Source: Balamuthia mandrillaris (Eukaryota; Discosea; Longamoebia; Balamuthiidae). From it: a DNA stretch of 64,000 nt. Shown here piece by piece: positions 35,701-51,032 of this stretch. Every line of letters begins with the position of its first letter. Position 1 is the first letter of the stretch. The notes under the pieces were generated by a model that was not told where the DNA came from, searched no databases, and was given only the letters and a program-made list of their open reading frames with translations. The stretch spans positions 186,001 through 250,000 of the forward strand of contig JAVKOQ010000048.1 in assembly GCA_031835245.1 (NCBI GenBank), read 5' to 3'. The translations under genes and the position numbers were made by a program.

Positions 35701-37266
35701 CATCGGTGAGTTCCAGCCCAGACTCTTGCAGTTGTGGGCCACCTCCCCACCAGCTAGACAGCCAACCACCACCCTTAGCTTTGGTGGCTTTGCCTTGCTG
35801 CTCAAGAAGGGCTTGATCTTTCTTCCAAAAGGCTTTTGCCAAGGAACGGAACAGTACGATTTGCTCATAACTAAGCTTTCGTTCTAGTTCTGCCAGTATA
35901 CCTTGCTCCTCGGTACCCAGCTGCAAATTACGTCAGCAGTTGAAAAAACAAAAGTGCGTTGTAAACTAAAAACAAACCGTCTTTTTGAATGCTTCGAGCT
36001 TGAGTTTATTCTTGTAGAGTTGAACATACGTTCGTCGATCTTGCATAGCTTGCTTAATGTGGGTAACGTTCCATCGCTTTCGCTCCTCACGCACATCCTG
36101 CAAGATCGAATCGACTAACAACAAAACCTAAGTCAGCAAAACCTCAGAAACCAGAGAAAAAAGAGTAGAACAGCTATTCAAACCAGCAAACTTCCACCAT
36201 GCTTTTGGATCATTAGATGGAGCAACAGTTGGGCGGAATTGTCGGTAATTAGCACCTCGACTATACCGTGAGAAGCTTTCCAACATCTCCATTAAGTCTT
36301 GGTATTGGTTTTGTTCTAACACCAACGCGATCTGGTCAAACATGAACTCCAATGCGAACTTAGGAACTTTCATGTCCGGTATATCGCTTTTGTTCAGCAC
36401 GGCCTACAGAGCAACGTTCAAGGAAAGGGGGCAAAGATATATTAGAAATTTGATTGTCGGCCGTAGCTCTCGACTTCTCATTCTCGTGAAACAGAAAGCA
36501 ACATACCCGAAGGGTACTGGAAATTGGTTTGAGAATATAGTGATGATGAGGTGCGGGCTTTGAGTCTTGGAAAGTCTGTAGTCGTTTAAACGGTTAAAAA
36601 AGAAGTAAATGAAGATTATCCATGTAGCATGAAAAAGGCTCACCAATGCATCCAACTGCTTGGATAAATCCGTTTCGTTATCATAGTTGATGAAAGGAGC
36701 GTTGGAGTTCCAATAAACAGCAAAGTTTTTCAAAGATACTAGCTTGTGTACCAGTTGTTCATTCGTTTGCAGGAAGGTAGGATTCCAGTTGGAATCCGTT
36801 GATTGAGCGTGTAAGGACTCTAGAGTGATTCCAAACACGAATGGTCGCTATTGTATGAGGTCATCCCGCAGCACCGAAATCAGCCCGCAAAGTTAGAAAG
36901 GAGAAAGGAAGAGAGAGGGGAGCAGAGAGAAGATTACAGTGGGATTTGTCCTATCGTCTTCATAGCGAATGTGCACTTTGTCAATAAATATCTGCAAGTT
37001 GTCCACCACTTTAGTAATAAGGCGCTTAGTAAAGCCGTCGTCGTCCTTCTTCTGCTGTGGGGTAGCCTGCTCTTGTCCATCTGGAACAGAACAAGCCCAC
37101 AATAAGTTCGTTGTTAGGCAATGCTTGCCTAGAAAAGACAGGAGCAATACAGACCATCTTTGCTGCTGAGAAGCTCGCTTAGCAGCAGTTTTTTTTGCTT
37201 CGTGTTTTGGGCTTTAGCTTCCGCTTCCTCCGGATCATATATCTGTTGTCCGAATGCCTCTTAATA

Positions 37267-37310
<44 letters not shown>

Positions 37311-37784
37311 GACAAGTAGGTGGGAGGGGGGAGCACAGAGAAGAGAAGCAGAACGCTAAGCAGAGAGAAGAGAAGCAGTTACCTCGCTGGCGTGAGCTGG
37401 ACCCGCCACAAGAAACAAGTTTTTCAGTCGTATAATGGCAGGCTTGCTGCCCAGGTTTGACCAAGGGATCGACATGTGCAGTTTTCCCAACAACCCTTTG
37501 GGACACGCCCAAAAAACACAACAAAAGAAAAAAAAAAAAAAGAGCACGTAGTGGAGCGATAAGCACACATCTTTTTTTGCTGCGCTGTGGGAAGGAGAAT
37601 AAAACATACCCGCTTTAAGCACTATGGGGAGGTCGAGATCAGCCAGGGCCTCCTTCTTGAGCTCAAGGTTGTTAAGAGCCACCTCTCCGCCAGCGATCCT
37701 GATTTGCAGGTTCTCCCTCTCCAGGCCCTTCACATAGTCGCCGAGGTAAGTGGCCAGAATCGTGGAGACAATGCCCTCTAACAT
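24158..37784 (-). CDS. VPS13: VPS13 bridge-type lipid-transfer protein
   Basis: VPS13 proteins form a long hydrophobic groove that moves bulk phospholipid between membranes at contact sites. This gene has about 35 exons over 13.6 kb and encodes roughly 3,200-3,400 residues by my estimate. The start at 37784 (MLEGIVSTILATYLGDYV) is the classic chorein N-terminus, followed by GKLHMSIPWSNLGSKP and VHIRYEDD, then YILKPISS and a GGWLSSWWGGG loop. RBG-type repeats fill the middle, including the largest exon (~31,873 to ~30,088) that ends near LEVWEPVLETWQF. The VAB/SHR-binding region is at ~30.0-27.0 kb (PYYIKNDTGQTMWYWL; CDYWLINKTGLRLLYRQ). An ATG2_C-like amphipathic segment is at ~25.5-24.9 kb (GVVGVAAKPIAGTFDLL), and a PH-like end at 24.75-24.2 kb (HVLYLDHDNPKKILWFFP). 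It looks complete and intact. Several introns are microsatellite-rich. Confidence 0.95.
26037..26180 (-). repeat. GAA/AAC trinucleotide array in a VPS13 intron
   Basis: About 145 bases of (AAG)n with interspersed AAC triplets (CTT with GTT on the VPS13 sense strand), ending in a few GAC triplets. It sits in the intron between the exons encoding RNLVAAEK and ALSEFNGYE. It creates false poly-Ser, poly-Leu and poly-Phe frames. Confidence 0.93.
27496..27665 (-). repeat. GAGGCAGA/GAGACAGA octamer satellite in a VPS13 intron
   Basis: About 170 bases of blocks of GAGAGGCA and GAGACA units. On the VPS13 sense strand this reads CTCTCTGCC and CTCTGTCT, the same unit family as the CCCH-gene intron satellite at 5938-6228. 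It lies just downstream of the donor of its intron in transcript order. Confidence 0.93.
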
Positions 37785-38678
37785 TTTTTGTTCGTTGTGG
37801 ACGCCTTCAAAATCCAACACAACACAAAATAAAAGGCTTTTTTTTTGGGGGGCTTGCCGCAAACGAAAAAATAAAGAAGAAGCAGGAAGAGGCTGCAGGG
37901 AAGGCCTTTTGGTCTCGCTTCTTCTTCTTTGTTGCTTTCTCTGCGTAACTGTTTTTTGTGTGGTGTTGTATATTTGTCGACATTTGCTACTTTCTTCCGA
38001 TTTTCTTTTCTTTGTACTTCATGTCGACCTTACCCTGCACCGCAGACGTCAGTTGTTTTATTTTTCCAAATTTTTAAACAAAATATCGAAAATATCGAAT
38101 GGTCGTCAAATAGTCGTAAAATGGCCTGTCTCTTGGCGGCGTTGTTCTCCTCCGAAAACACACCGATTTTTTTTGTTGTGCCGATAGGAAGTGACCGTTT
38201 TTTTTTTTCTGGGTTGCTTGTTGAGGCCCCCACCCTTCAACCTAGAGTACCTGCCCGTCAAAGCTATCATCTGCTAACCAAGATTATTAAGCTTGCTTTC
38301 CCTGTTTTGCTTTGGTTTGTAGTAGAGCCTGGAAAGGGGGGGGCAGCCCAGCCAAACAGAAAAACAAGAAGACCCTCCCCCTTTATATTCTGTTGATACC
38401 ACGCTGGAACTCTCTCCCTTTGATCAGTGAGGCGTGAGCAGCAAACTCGCGTCTCTGGTGCCTTACCGCAGAGTACGTCCCGTTTTTATTTTTCTGCCTG
38501 CTTAAAGCAGCATTTGGTGGATCTTTTTTTTTTGTGGTCCACTAATGCATTATTTGCTGACCCGTTAAATTGGTGCGGCGGCAGAAACAGATAAACGACG
38601 AAGGATATTTTTCTCTCGTTACACGTGGTCAAAGAGAAAGAAAGAAAAGGAGGAGGGAAGCATTGAAACAGAGAGAAA
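37785..38678. other. Divergent intergenic region, VPS13 / RhoGEF
   Basis: About 890 bases between divergent start codons. It contains A/T homopolymers, an AT-rich block near 38040-38110 with two closely spaced ATATCGAA copies, poly-T runs near 38165-38210 and 38525, and a G8 run near 38338. The open frames here are short and resemble nothing, so I call no gene. Both promoters must lie here. Confidence 0.5.
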
Positions 38679-41600
38679 ATGGCTTCCGAGAATGAAAGAA
38701 AAGAGCGGAGAAAGGGCATCGCCTTCCTTGCTAAGGCGATTGTGGCTGAGGGCGGCGGCAATGCCGGCTCCTCGGAGGGCGGTGGTGGAACCGGGGAGGA
38801 GGGAAGCAGCAAAAATGAAGAAACGACCCAAGACCAAGACTTGACCTCTCAAGCCGTTCAACAGCAGCTGCGCGACCGCATTCGGCAGGAAGGTAGGGTT
38901 AGTGGCAGAGAGGGGGACAGAGAACAACAAACGCCACTGCAACCACAACCACCTCAAAACCAAGCTCGAACGTCCGGTGTGCTGCGCACCTCCCCTCGCT
39001 CCTCTCCTTCTCCTTCGTTCGACAAAACGCCAATAGTTCCTTTTGAAATTCCTGTTCCATCCGTTCCGAAACTATCGTTTACATCCCCCTCATCCTCTGC
39101 GCCCAATTCTGCTGCTCCATCTAAAAGCTCAACACCTTCTTCCTCCTGCGTGTCATCTCCTTCCGGTTCTTTTAGTTTCCCTTCTGCTGGCAACGGGCAT
39201 TATCCCCCCACAAGCAGCGAAGAGGCTTGTGCTGATTCCGTTTGGACAAGAGCAGAGCAACCGGTGCTCACTGAGGAAAAGATGCTGCGGTTAAGGGAAC
39301 AAGCCATTTCAGAGCTCATTACAACGGAGACGGACTATGTCCGTGACATCAAGCTTATCTATAGTGTACCGATTTCGTTCCTCTTATTTTTCTCGTTCTC
39401 TTCGTTCTTCTCTGCTACTTTGCTTATCTCGTTATCTCGACTCTCTTCTCTCTGCTTTCTTTCTCTTCTCTCTTCTCTTCTCTCTTCTCTCTTCTCTCTT
39501 CTCTCTTCTCTCTCCTCTCTTCTCTCTCTGACCCGTCTCCTTTTGACCAAACTTGCTTTCCACTATTACAAACAGTTGTACTATCACCCATTGAAGCAGC
39601 TGGGCATATTGGACAAACAGCAATTTATCGGCATCTTCAGCAACCTTCAAATCATTATCAATGTTAACACTGAGCTGGAGGCTACCCTCAGCAATTGTGA
39701 CCCTAAGGATCCAAACCAATGTATTGGTCCGATTTTCATCAAAGCGGTTCGTTAGTGCTTTGCTCTCATCCATCTCTTGCTTTTGTTTTTATTTTGGTTA
39801 TTTTGGTTTGTTTTTGTTTTCTCTTTGTTGTTGTCTTTTTTTTTTTTTTCTCATTCTCACGAACCTGTTCACTGCACCTTGTTTCAAACAACAACAGGCG
39901 GATTATTTAAAAATGTATACACAGTACTGCGCCAACCAATCCAAATGTGTAACTATCTTAGACGAGCTTGAACAAAGTAACAAAGCCTTTGCATCCTTCT
40001 TGGACGTATGTTTAGTCTTTGGTATCTCCACATGTGTGCACGCTTTTTTGTAACACTTTATATTCTGCCTACTTTGGTTTCTTCTTTAGGATTGTGCCAC
40101 CAGCGCGGGATCCAGAGGCCTCTCGATCAACAGTTTTCTGATAAAACCTGTGCAACGCATCTGTAAATACCCCTTGTTTTTGAAGGTTTGTACCAAGCCT
40201 TGTATTTCTTCTTCTACCTATTTTGTTTTTTTTCTTTCTTCATTTGTCTCATTTATCATTTTCTGTCTTAATGCTTCTATAGGAGCTGCTAAAATATACA
40301 CCTGATAGCCATCCTGATTATAAAGACCTACAAGCCGCTTATGAGAAAGTCTCATCAGTGGTGGAGGTTGTGAACCAGAAAAAACGTGAATCAGAAGACA
40401 TGCAAAAGATACTGGAAATTCAAGGAACCATTCAAGGCCTACACGAGGTTTGCTCTCTTATTGGCGTCTTCTCATTCTCTATGACTCTCTTCTGCTTCTT
40501 CTCAACGTTGTTCTCATGTAACAGGGTCTTAAGTTATTGGAACCAGCACGGCGGTTAGTTATGGAAGGATGGATGCATAAAGTGGCACATCATGGACGAG
40601 CACAATACCGTCTCTTCTATCTATTTACTGATCTGCTGATCTACGTAAAGCCCCTCATGATGTCCCACTCGAAGAACAAACAAGGCGCCCCTGCAAAGGT
40701 ATGCTCTTACTTAACGCCGCTCGCCATGTGCTCACAGTTCGCATTTTTGCTTTCTTTATTTTTCAAATATTACAGCCAAAGCTGAACCGTTCTCTGTCAC
40801 GTTCTAACCTGAAGGGCGTGGTCCAGAAGGGCCGCGAGATAACTAAGCAGGTGACCAGCGGGAGAAAGCAGTATCAGTTCAAGGGTTATGTTGATCTACG
40901 CAAAGCGATCTTGCGTGATGTTGACTCTAATGGTCAGCATTCTCTCTCCCCCTCCCTTCCCCATGCATTGACTCACACTTGTTATTGTTTCGGGTGGTTG
41001 CTATTGTTCCTTTTCCTATTTAGAGTTTCAACACGCCTTTGAGATCATTCGTTTGGAAGGAAAGAAGACGCCGGTGCTGATAGTGTGCGCTGACCAAGAA
41101 GAAAAAGACAGGTGGTACAACGCCATCAATGAAAACATATCTACCTACCTCAAACATGCCAAAGAAAAAGACATGCACTCGATGGGCCGTAGCCCCACAT
41201 ATAGCATTCTTCCTCCCCTCCAGCTTCCTCGTGAGGGACATTCTCTCTCTTTGCTCTCTCCTCGCTCTCCCCCGGCGCTATCTCCAACCTCCTACGAACG
41301 CTCTGTCTCTCTGCCCAGCATTCATTCCCTTTCCAACCCACAAGAGAAAGAGAAGAGAGCAGAAAAAGATGAAGAAGCGGAAGAAGCTGGGGCAGAGAGC
41401 CGACCCTCCTTCCTTCACTCTCCACGTTCAATTCCCATCATCTCTCCTCGCTCCTCCATTCTTGATAAAAATGGGGGAGGAAGCACACCTCACTCCTCTT
41501 CCGCTTCTTCTTCAGCTGCTGCTAGCTTTGCTTCTTCCCCGACCTCCTCCTCCTCTGCCTCTCTTCTTTCATCCCCCAACGCCTCTGCAACAAAACTGCC

Positions 41601-41967
41601 GCCACCAATTCCCTCTGCTGCTTCCAAACCAATCACTCTGCTCTCACGCGAGCAAAACGCTGGAACAAGCTCTCCATCTGTCCCACTGCGCAGCACTTCT
41701 CCACGTCAAAGCGCTCAAGGCAATGCGGCTGGACTGTTGCATCAGCGGCAGCCAGTGGTCAAGGATCAACTCTTCTCCAACATGTTGGCCAGCAAGCTAA
41801 ATGGAACTTCGCCCACCACAACAGCGCCGGCAACAGCAGCAGCAACGGCGAATCGAGGCCCTCCTGAAGAGCAGCGGAGAACAAGTGCCAATAAAACGTC
41901 TTCTCCTGTAAAGACCGCCGCCTTCCCTTGGATGTCCCCCTCTTCCCGGACAAACGCTGCCACATGA
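38679..41967 (+). CDS. DH-PH Rho guanine nucleotide exchange factor
   Basis: Activates Rho-family GTPases by GDP release. Exons: about 38679-39365, 39576-39746, 39898-40005, 40090-40185, 40283-40447, 40525-40698, 40776-40932 and 41024-41967. The first ~210 residues are Ser/Pro-rich. The DH domain starts at RLREQAISELITTETDYVRDI (conserved region 1), continues through FSNLQIIINVN, YCANQSKCV and the hallmark CR3 helix SFLIKPVQRICKYPLFLKELLKYT. A PH domain follows: EGWMHKVAHHGRAQYRLFYLFTDLLIYV to KDRWYNAINENI. The last ~270 residues are Ser/Pro-rich with several PRS motifs and are probably disordered. The 211-base intron 1 is stop-free in frame near its end, so a genomic reading frame runs through it, but the CT-rich sequence and GT-AG ends show it is an intron. 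Which GTPase it serves cannot be told. Confidence 0.92.
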
Positions 41968-42379
41968 CACCGCTCTCTCTTATCCTCCGCCACCTTCCTC
42001 GCACTGGACTCTCCTGTCCTCTCTCTTGACTATCCCACCCCAAAAAAAAAATCTGCACATGATTTAATCCCTTTTGTCCTCGCCTTGTTTTTTTGGTGGA
42101 GAGAAGAAAGAAGTGAAGGAAGACACGGACGAAGCAAGGAAGGAAGGAGTAGCAAGCTTCTTTCTTTGTGAAGGACATTGTTTTTTTTTTTTTTCTGTTG
42201 CGAGAAAGTAATTTTTTTGTTTGTTGTTTGGTTGTGGAACATCTCTTGCATTTCCCCTCCTTTTTTTTTGTTTGTCTTTCTACGGATCGAGAGAGAGTGT
42301 GTAGCGGGTGTACATGCCTGAGACGAAGAGGCGCTCTCAGTTTATAACTTCCCTCGTCCCTTCTCTCTTTTTCTTTTTG
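41968..42379. other. Intergenic gap between RhoGEF and G-patch gene
   Basis: About 410 bases between tandem plus-strand genes, presumably the 3' end of the RhoGEF mRNA and the promoter of the next gene. It has an A9 run near 42042, a T14 run near 42180 and a GAGAGAGTGTG stretch near 42290. No gene, RNA or clear signal was seen. Confidence 0.4.
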
Positions 42380-45479
<3,100 letters not shown>

Positions 45480-45616
45480 CAATAAACACCTTTTTGTTGT
45501 TGCTGCTGTAACGCTTTGGTTTTGCTTTGGTGTTTTGTTTGTTGTTTTCGAAAAGAAAGGAAAAAAAACAAAGTGTAAGAAAAAGAAGAAGAGGCGTGGC
45601 GGAACGGACATCGCGA

Positions 45617-47436
45617 ATGCAGGCGAGGGGAGGGCTTGGTGGAGGCATGGCAAGGACCTCTTTGTCCCGTTGTTTCAGGCTGAAGGTGCACAAACTCTTT
45701 ACCAGTAACTATGCTTACACCTCGGTCGGTATGCAAAAGACAAAAAAAAAAACAAACAGCGCCCCCTCCTTCCTCTGATGATGCACAAAGACAAACAGTA
45801 GTGGGCCAACTTTGTTTTCTTGTTTGTTGTTGTTTGTTGTCCGCTGTGGCAATAGTTTGTTGGAGCAGATCGTATTTCACAACTGGAACCCTCCATCTTT
45901 GGTGAGATCACCGCCCTCGCCATCCAACACAAAGCGGCTAACCTCGGCCAAGGATTTCCTGGTAAAAATCCTGATCCCTCTTGATCCCATCCCTCCATCT
46001 CAATCTGATGAATGACCCTCTCGCCCTCTCCATCTTGAAGACTTTGAGGCGCCCCAATTCGTGACAGAGGCCGCCAAGCAAGCCATCTCCCAAGGGCTCA
46101 ACCAGTACACCCGCCCAGGGGGTCATCCCCGCCTGGTGCAGGCCCTCTCCCGCTTCTACTCCCCGCTCTTCCAGCGCGAGCTGGACCCGCTGCGCCACAT
46201 CATCACCACGGTGGGCGCCACACAGGGCCTCTTCCTGGCCATCCTCTCGCTGGTCAATCCGGGGGAGGAGGTCCTCTTGATGGAGCCCTTCTACGACAGC
46301 TATCCGGCCAATGTGCTGATGGCAGGGGGCGTCCCTGTCTACGTGCCGCTGCGGCCGGCGCAGAGGGCAGCGGGCGAGTGGCGGCTGGACTTGGAGGAGC
46401 TGAGGAGCAAGGTGAGGCCCGGCAAAACCAGGATGCTGATCGTGAACAACCCCGCGAATGTGCCCGGCAAGCGTTGGAGTAGGAAGGAACTGGAGGGTCT
46501 TGCGGACATTGCCAAACAAAACGATTTGATAGTACTCAGGTTTGTTGGTCTTTTTTAGGTTGGGATAGTGCATTTGTTTGGGAGACGGAGCGGGATCGAC
46601 AACGTTTAGATTGACCCCTTTGCAACTGCAGCGATGAAGTGTATGAGTGGATGGTATATGATGGCGTTGAGCATGTGCGAATTGCCACTTTGCCTGGCAT
46701 GTTTGATAGGACAATTACCTTTGGTACTCTCTCTCCTCTCCTCTCCTCTCCTCTCCTCTCCTCTCCCTCTCCTCTCTCCTCTCCTCTCCTCTCCTCCTCC
46801 TCTCCTCTCTCTCTCCTCTCTCTCCTCTCCTCTCCTCTCCTCTCCTCTCCTCTCCTCTCTCGCTCTTTAAACTCAATTGTGTGGACAACAACGCACCAAA
46901 AACCAAATAAAGGGAGTGCAGGAAAAAGCTTTTCAGTGACGGGATGGAAGGTAGGTTGGGCCATAGGTCCAACGCCTCTCATTTCAGCAATGAACACCAT
47001 GTACCAGTACAACACGTTCTCTCACTCCACTCCGCTGCAAGAGGCCGTAGCTGTGGCCTTTGAGAACGCTGAACGAGAAGGCTACTTCCCTTGGCTCAAG
47101 GACATGTTCCAGCGAAAACGGGACAAGTTGGTCACAACGTTGAACAATTGCGGATTGACTCCGGTTGTGCCTCAGGGGTCCTACTTTGTGTTGGCGGATA
47201 CGAGCAAAGTGAAAGATAGCTCCTTGCGGGGGGCGTCAGCTTCGCTGGAGGATGAACAAAGAAGAGATCTCTTGTTTTGCAAGTGGTTGATCAAGGAGAA
47301 AGGCGTGGCGGCCATTCCACCGAGCTCCTTTTACAGCAAAGCTCACAGGCACATCGTCAAAGACTTTGCAAGATTCGCTTTCTGCAAGAAGGACGAAGTT
47401 TTGGAGCTTGCCGCCCAACGTTTGCAAAACCTTTGA
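45617..47436 (+). CDS. Kynurenine/glutamine aminotransferase (class I, PLP), mitochondrial-type leader
   Basis: A fold-type I PLP aminotransferase that transaminates kynurenine or other amino acids. Exons: 45617 (or 45647)-45728, 45866-45961, 46041-46539, 46632-46723, 46913-47436; phases agree and give 430-440 residues. Diagnostic stretches: ANLGQGFPDFEAP, LNQYTRPGGHPRL, TVGATQGLFLA, DEVYEWMVYDG, and the PLP lysine in SAGKSFSVTGWKVGW, which matches KYAT1/KYAT3 style. The usual NTPNNPxG motif reads NNPANVPGK here. The N-terminus (MARTSLSRCFRLKVHKLF) is basic, hydroxylated and free of acid residues, as in a mitochondrial targeting peptide. Two in-frame ATGs, 45617 and 45647, could start it; only the second gives a clean presequence. 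The fourth intron is a CTCTC pentamer array. Confidence 0.9.
46728..46860 (+). repeat. CTCTC pentamer array in aminotransferase intron 4
   Basis: About 130 bases of CTCTC/TCTCC pentamers with a few interruptions, starting within 5 bases of the donor at 46724. The unit and its orientation relative to transcription match the array in ORC6 intron 3 (8961-9132). Confidence 0.95.
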
Positions 47437-48473
47437 CGCCTTGTTTTTTGTACTTCAAATACATGGACTCTATCCTCCATCTTAACGACGAGCCAAAGCC
47501 CCGCCTGTGCTGTGCGCATTATCACGTGAGGCAACGCCCATCCTGCTTAGATCGAGTGAGATGTGATCTACTTTTGTAACTCCGATCCAACTCCAGACCA
47601 ATAAACATCAGCCACGTCAGCCAAATTGATAACAAAAGGAAATGTTTGACCATCAATAATTGTTTCTAAAAGTTGACAAACATCCCACCAACAAAAAAAA
47701 ACCGCCAAAAACAACAACCAAAAAAACAGAATCAAAAAAAAAAAGCCGCAAACAAAGAAAAAAATTAAAAAAAAAAAAGAAGGAAAAAGGAACGCTTTTT
47801 TTTGGCACTCTCTCCTTCCAAGACCCACCGGCCCAACGCCCCCCAAAAAAAAACCCTTCTCAACGGAAGAAGAAAGAAAGGAAAAAAAAAACAAGGTTAG
47901 CTGTTGAGTTGAATCTGTGTTGAGAGGGTGTGTGTTGTGACACACGATTTTTTTTGATCCGTTCTCTCTTTTTTTTTTTGTTTCCCCCCGTTTTTTTTTT
48001 GTCCTCGTTAAAATCTTTTCTTCGTACTTTATTTTTTCATCGCTTGTGATGTGATTTGGCGTGCCGCTACTTTTTTTGTTTTGATTTGATTTGGTGTGAG
48101 GACAATCACCACTCCGCCGCGAGAGAGCATAGCAGAAAAATTTAAAAGGCAGTGCAAAACGAGGTTTTTAATTTTTGATTTTTGTCCCTCCTGGGAAACC
48201 TCTTTCACGGCAAAAAACCTACTCTTGTGCGCCACCGTGAATCTTACTGCCAAATCCTCCACCACCGCCCATCTATCTTCCACGCCCTTTTCATTTTTCC
48301 TCTTTTTGTGTGTTTTTTTGCGCTCATTTGTAAAATTTTTGAAAGACGACTTGTTTGCTGACTTTGCTGTTTCCCCTTTTTCCTGCTCTTTGCCGCTTCC
48401 AGTTCCTTCAACAAGCCCTCGTCGCCCAACGCTGCATCTAAGATCTTCTTGACACACACAAATCGTCGACACC
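47437..48473. other. Intergenic region between aminotransferase and SAPS gene
   Basis: About 1 kb between tandem plus-strand genes. 47690-47900 is very A-rich on the plus strand, with many A8-A10 runs broken by single bases; 47950-48080 is T-rich. A Lys-rich frame at 47660-47923 and a Phe-rich one opposite it are composition artefacts. The last ~400 bases should contain the SAPS promoter and 5' leader. No RNA gene is visible. Confidence 0.45.
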
Positions 48474-50839
48474 ATGAGCGACTCGGAGACATCCCCGATA
48501 GAGGAACAGAACCATGTAGAGGAGCAAGAAAACGGCGCCAACGAAGGCGCGGGGGAAGAGGAATTACACAAAGGAGAAGGGCAAGAAGGCAACCTTGATG
48601 ATTATGAGGATGAAGATGGCGAAGAGGAGTTCATTGAGGAAGAGGAATACGACGAAGAGTATGATGATGAAGGTAAGTGAAGACAAAAACATGGCAGACA
48701 TTATATTTAATTTTTGATTTCATTTTTTTTTGGGCACAGACGAGGGCGACGACGCCGACCTCTCCCAAAAACTGAACGAGCTTAGGGGTATGATGGGCAA
48801 CTTTTATCCATTCGGGACACAGAGTCAATACACGTCCGTGGACCTTGTGCTCAGCAAAGAGGAGTTTGAGCTCGAAGAGCTTCTAGAGTTGGATGACTTT
48901 TTGCCTGACCTCAAACGAGGAAAATCTAACCTCCTCTCATAGTATGCCTCTTTCGTTCTCTCACTTCTCCTTCCCTCCTTCCCTCCTCCGCTTGTTATTT
49001 TGTGTTTTATTCCTCTAATCTATTGCGCACTCTTCAAAGCCTTGTTCAAGGGGAAGTGTTGGAGAAGCTTATCGCCTATATTTCAAGCGAACCTAAGGAA
49101 GAGGAAGACACAGATGAGGCGGAGGTGGAAAGACAAAAGAGGTATCACCTTTTCATAAACTGTATGCAAAACAAGAACCACTAAACTAGTTTGTGGCTTC
49201 ATATCAACTGGTAACCAGATTTGCTCATCTGGCCTACGAAGCCATTCAGTCGGAAATTCTCAAGGAGGCAATCATCAACGATCATACCATGCTGGACAAG
49301 TTCTTTGCGTTTTTGGATATAACTGTAGAGATGGACCCTCTTCGCTGCGCCTATTTCTCCCGGATTGTGGAACTGCTTTTTGAAAGGTTCCCAAAAGAGC
49401 TGGTTTCTTACCTGCGGAAGAAGAACTGCATTGTGGCGAAGTTTGTCTGGCACATCAACAACCAATACATCGTGGAGAGCCTTTTCCGACTCATAGATTC
49501 ACAGATCTCGCATCAATGGCTGCACGATGAAGACCTGATCCCGTTGCTTATGTTCAAGATGGCCGAGTGTGAGGACCCCGAGACACAGGAGAAGACCGCC
49601 TCCACTTTTGTAGAGATTCTCGATCTCTTTGTACCATTCCCCTATTCCATCCTCACAACCCAAATGTTCCACAGCGAAATTGTAGCAGAACAATGGGAGC
49701 AATTTACCCTTTCTGAGGTAAGACAACTCGCAATTTCTACTTAGCTCTCTCTCTTTCCTCTTTTTTTAACCTGTTTGTTGTACTTCAGCCAACAAACTAT
49801 AACAAGATACAAAACGGATTGAACGTAGCCATCGGCATTCTCAACTTGTCCTACGAAGGAAATATGGCCGATGAAACTCCTATTTTCATGAAAACAGTCA
49901 TCAACAGGCTGGACTTCTTTTTGGGTCTTTTGAAGAATCCACAGGTTGCCTTTTGCTCCCTTTGTTGCCGACGCTTCTCATTCTTACCTTAATTCTTGTC
50001 ACTTTTCAAAAGGATCCTACGAAAGAGTTCCCGATGACCTATGGCAAGCTTACACCACCTTTTGGATTCTTGCGAGTTAAGATCCTTGAATTCTTGAGCG
50101 CTCTTCTTAACTCCCGATACCAAAGTGTGGTGGACGCGTTGTGGAAGACTGAGCCGAACATTTTTACCACTCTCTTGGTGCTAACTTTCTTTTTCTTTCC
50201 CTCTCAAAACCTTGTGCTAATGTTACGAAACATACAGGATATTTTGTTTTTCTACAAGTGGAACAACACTCTGCACTACTATGTGGATCAGATAATCTCC
50301 ACCATCATGTCTCTGGACAACGGAGACAACATCGTTTCTGTTCTCATCCAAAAGTGCAACATGCTTGAGCGTTTTGCTGAAGTGTTGAAAACAGAGACGG
50401 ACAGGACGGTGGGCTACCTCGGACACTTAGTGCACCTCTCCAACGAGCTCATCAAAGCCTCCACCTACCACGAGCCTCTTGCTAAGCTTCTTGAAGGTTT
50501 GTTCTAGCTCAGTCTTATCACAATAATTTCTTTCCTCATTTCTTCTTTCTTCTTTACCCTCAAGCAGAGAACGCGGCCTGGCAACAAGTCCAAAACAAGC
50601 TAAAAGAGTTGAACGACCTGAACAACACGCCGTTGGGTGGCGGAGTGCCAACGGGAGGGATGACGCAAGAGGAGGTGCTGGGGCACCTCTCCCTCATGGG
50701 CTTGACCGATCAAGAGGGCGAGAACCGCGAGGGAGATGAGTTCATGTACGAACAAGAGGGAGAGGGAGAGGACATTCGATACGAGGAAGATGGAGATTCG
50801 GATGAGGATGAGGGAGGAGGGGATCCTGGAAGCGAATGA
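48474..50839 (+). CDS. SAPS-domain regulatory subunit of PP6/Sit4-type phosphatase
   Basis: SAPS proteins (yeast Sap155/185/190, human PP6R1-3) are helical-repeat scaffolds that direct the PP6 catalytic subunit. Eight or so exons from the ATG at 48474 to 50839, about 610 residues. After an acidic leader of ~70 residues, the domain opens with LSKEEFELEELLELDDFLPDLKRG and GEVLEKLIAYI, which parallels the human DKEHVTLQELMDEDD start. It continues with FFAFLDI, YFSRIVELLFER, FVWHINNQYIVESLFRLI, WLHDEDLIPLLM, FGFLRVKILEFLSALL, and the conserved DILFFYKWNNTLHYYVDQII (human LDLFFKYTWNNFLHFQVE) and GYLGHLVHLSNEL. The C-terminus is acidic. It converges with the armadillo gene, with 193 bases between stop codons. 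Confidence 0.9.
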
Positions 50840-51032
50840 AAACGAAATAACAACAAAAATGAAAACAAGGAAGGCACGAACGGAATTGGATAGGATGGGT
50901 TTGCTTTTAAAAATACTTATTTTTGAACTTATTCTTCAGCCCTTTCTCTTCTCTTCTCTCCTGCATTTCTTTGCTTCTTTCAGTCACTTCCTCTCTCTTT
51001 TTATTTCCAGCCACTACTTAGTACAACAGTTT

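Noticed and set aside
47660-47923. Lys-rich 87-residue frame
   Set aside because: A-rich intergenic DNA; no ATG context, domain or intron structure.
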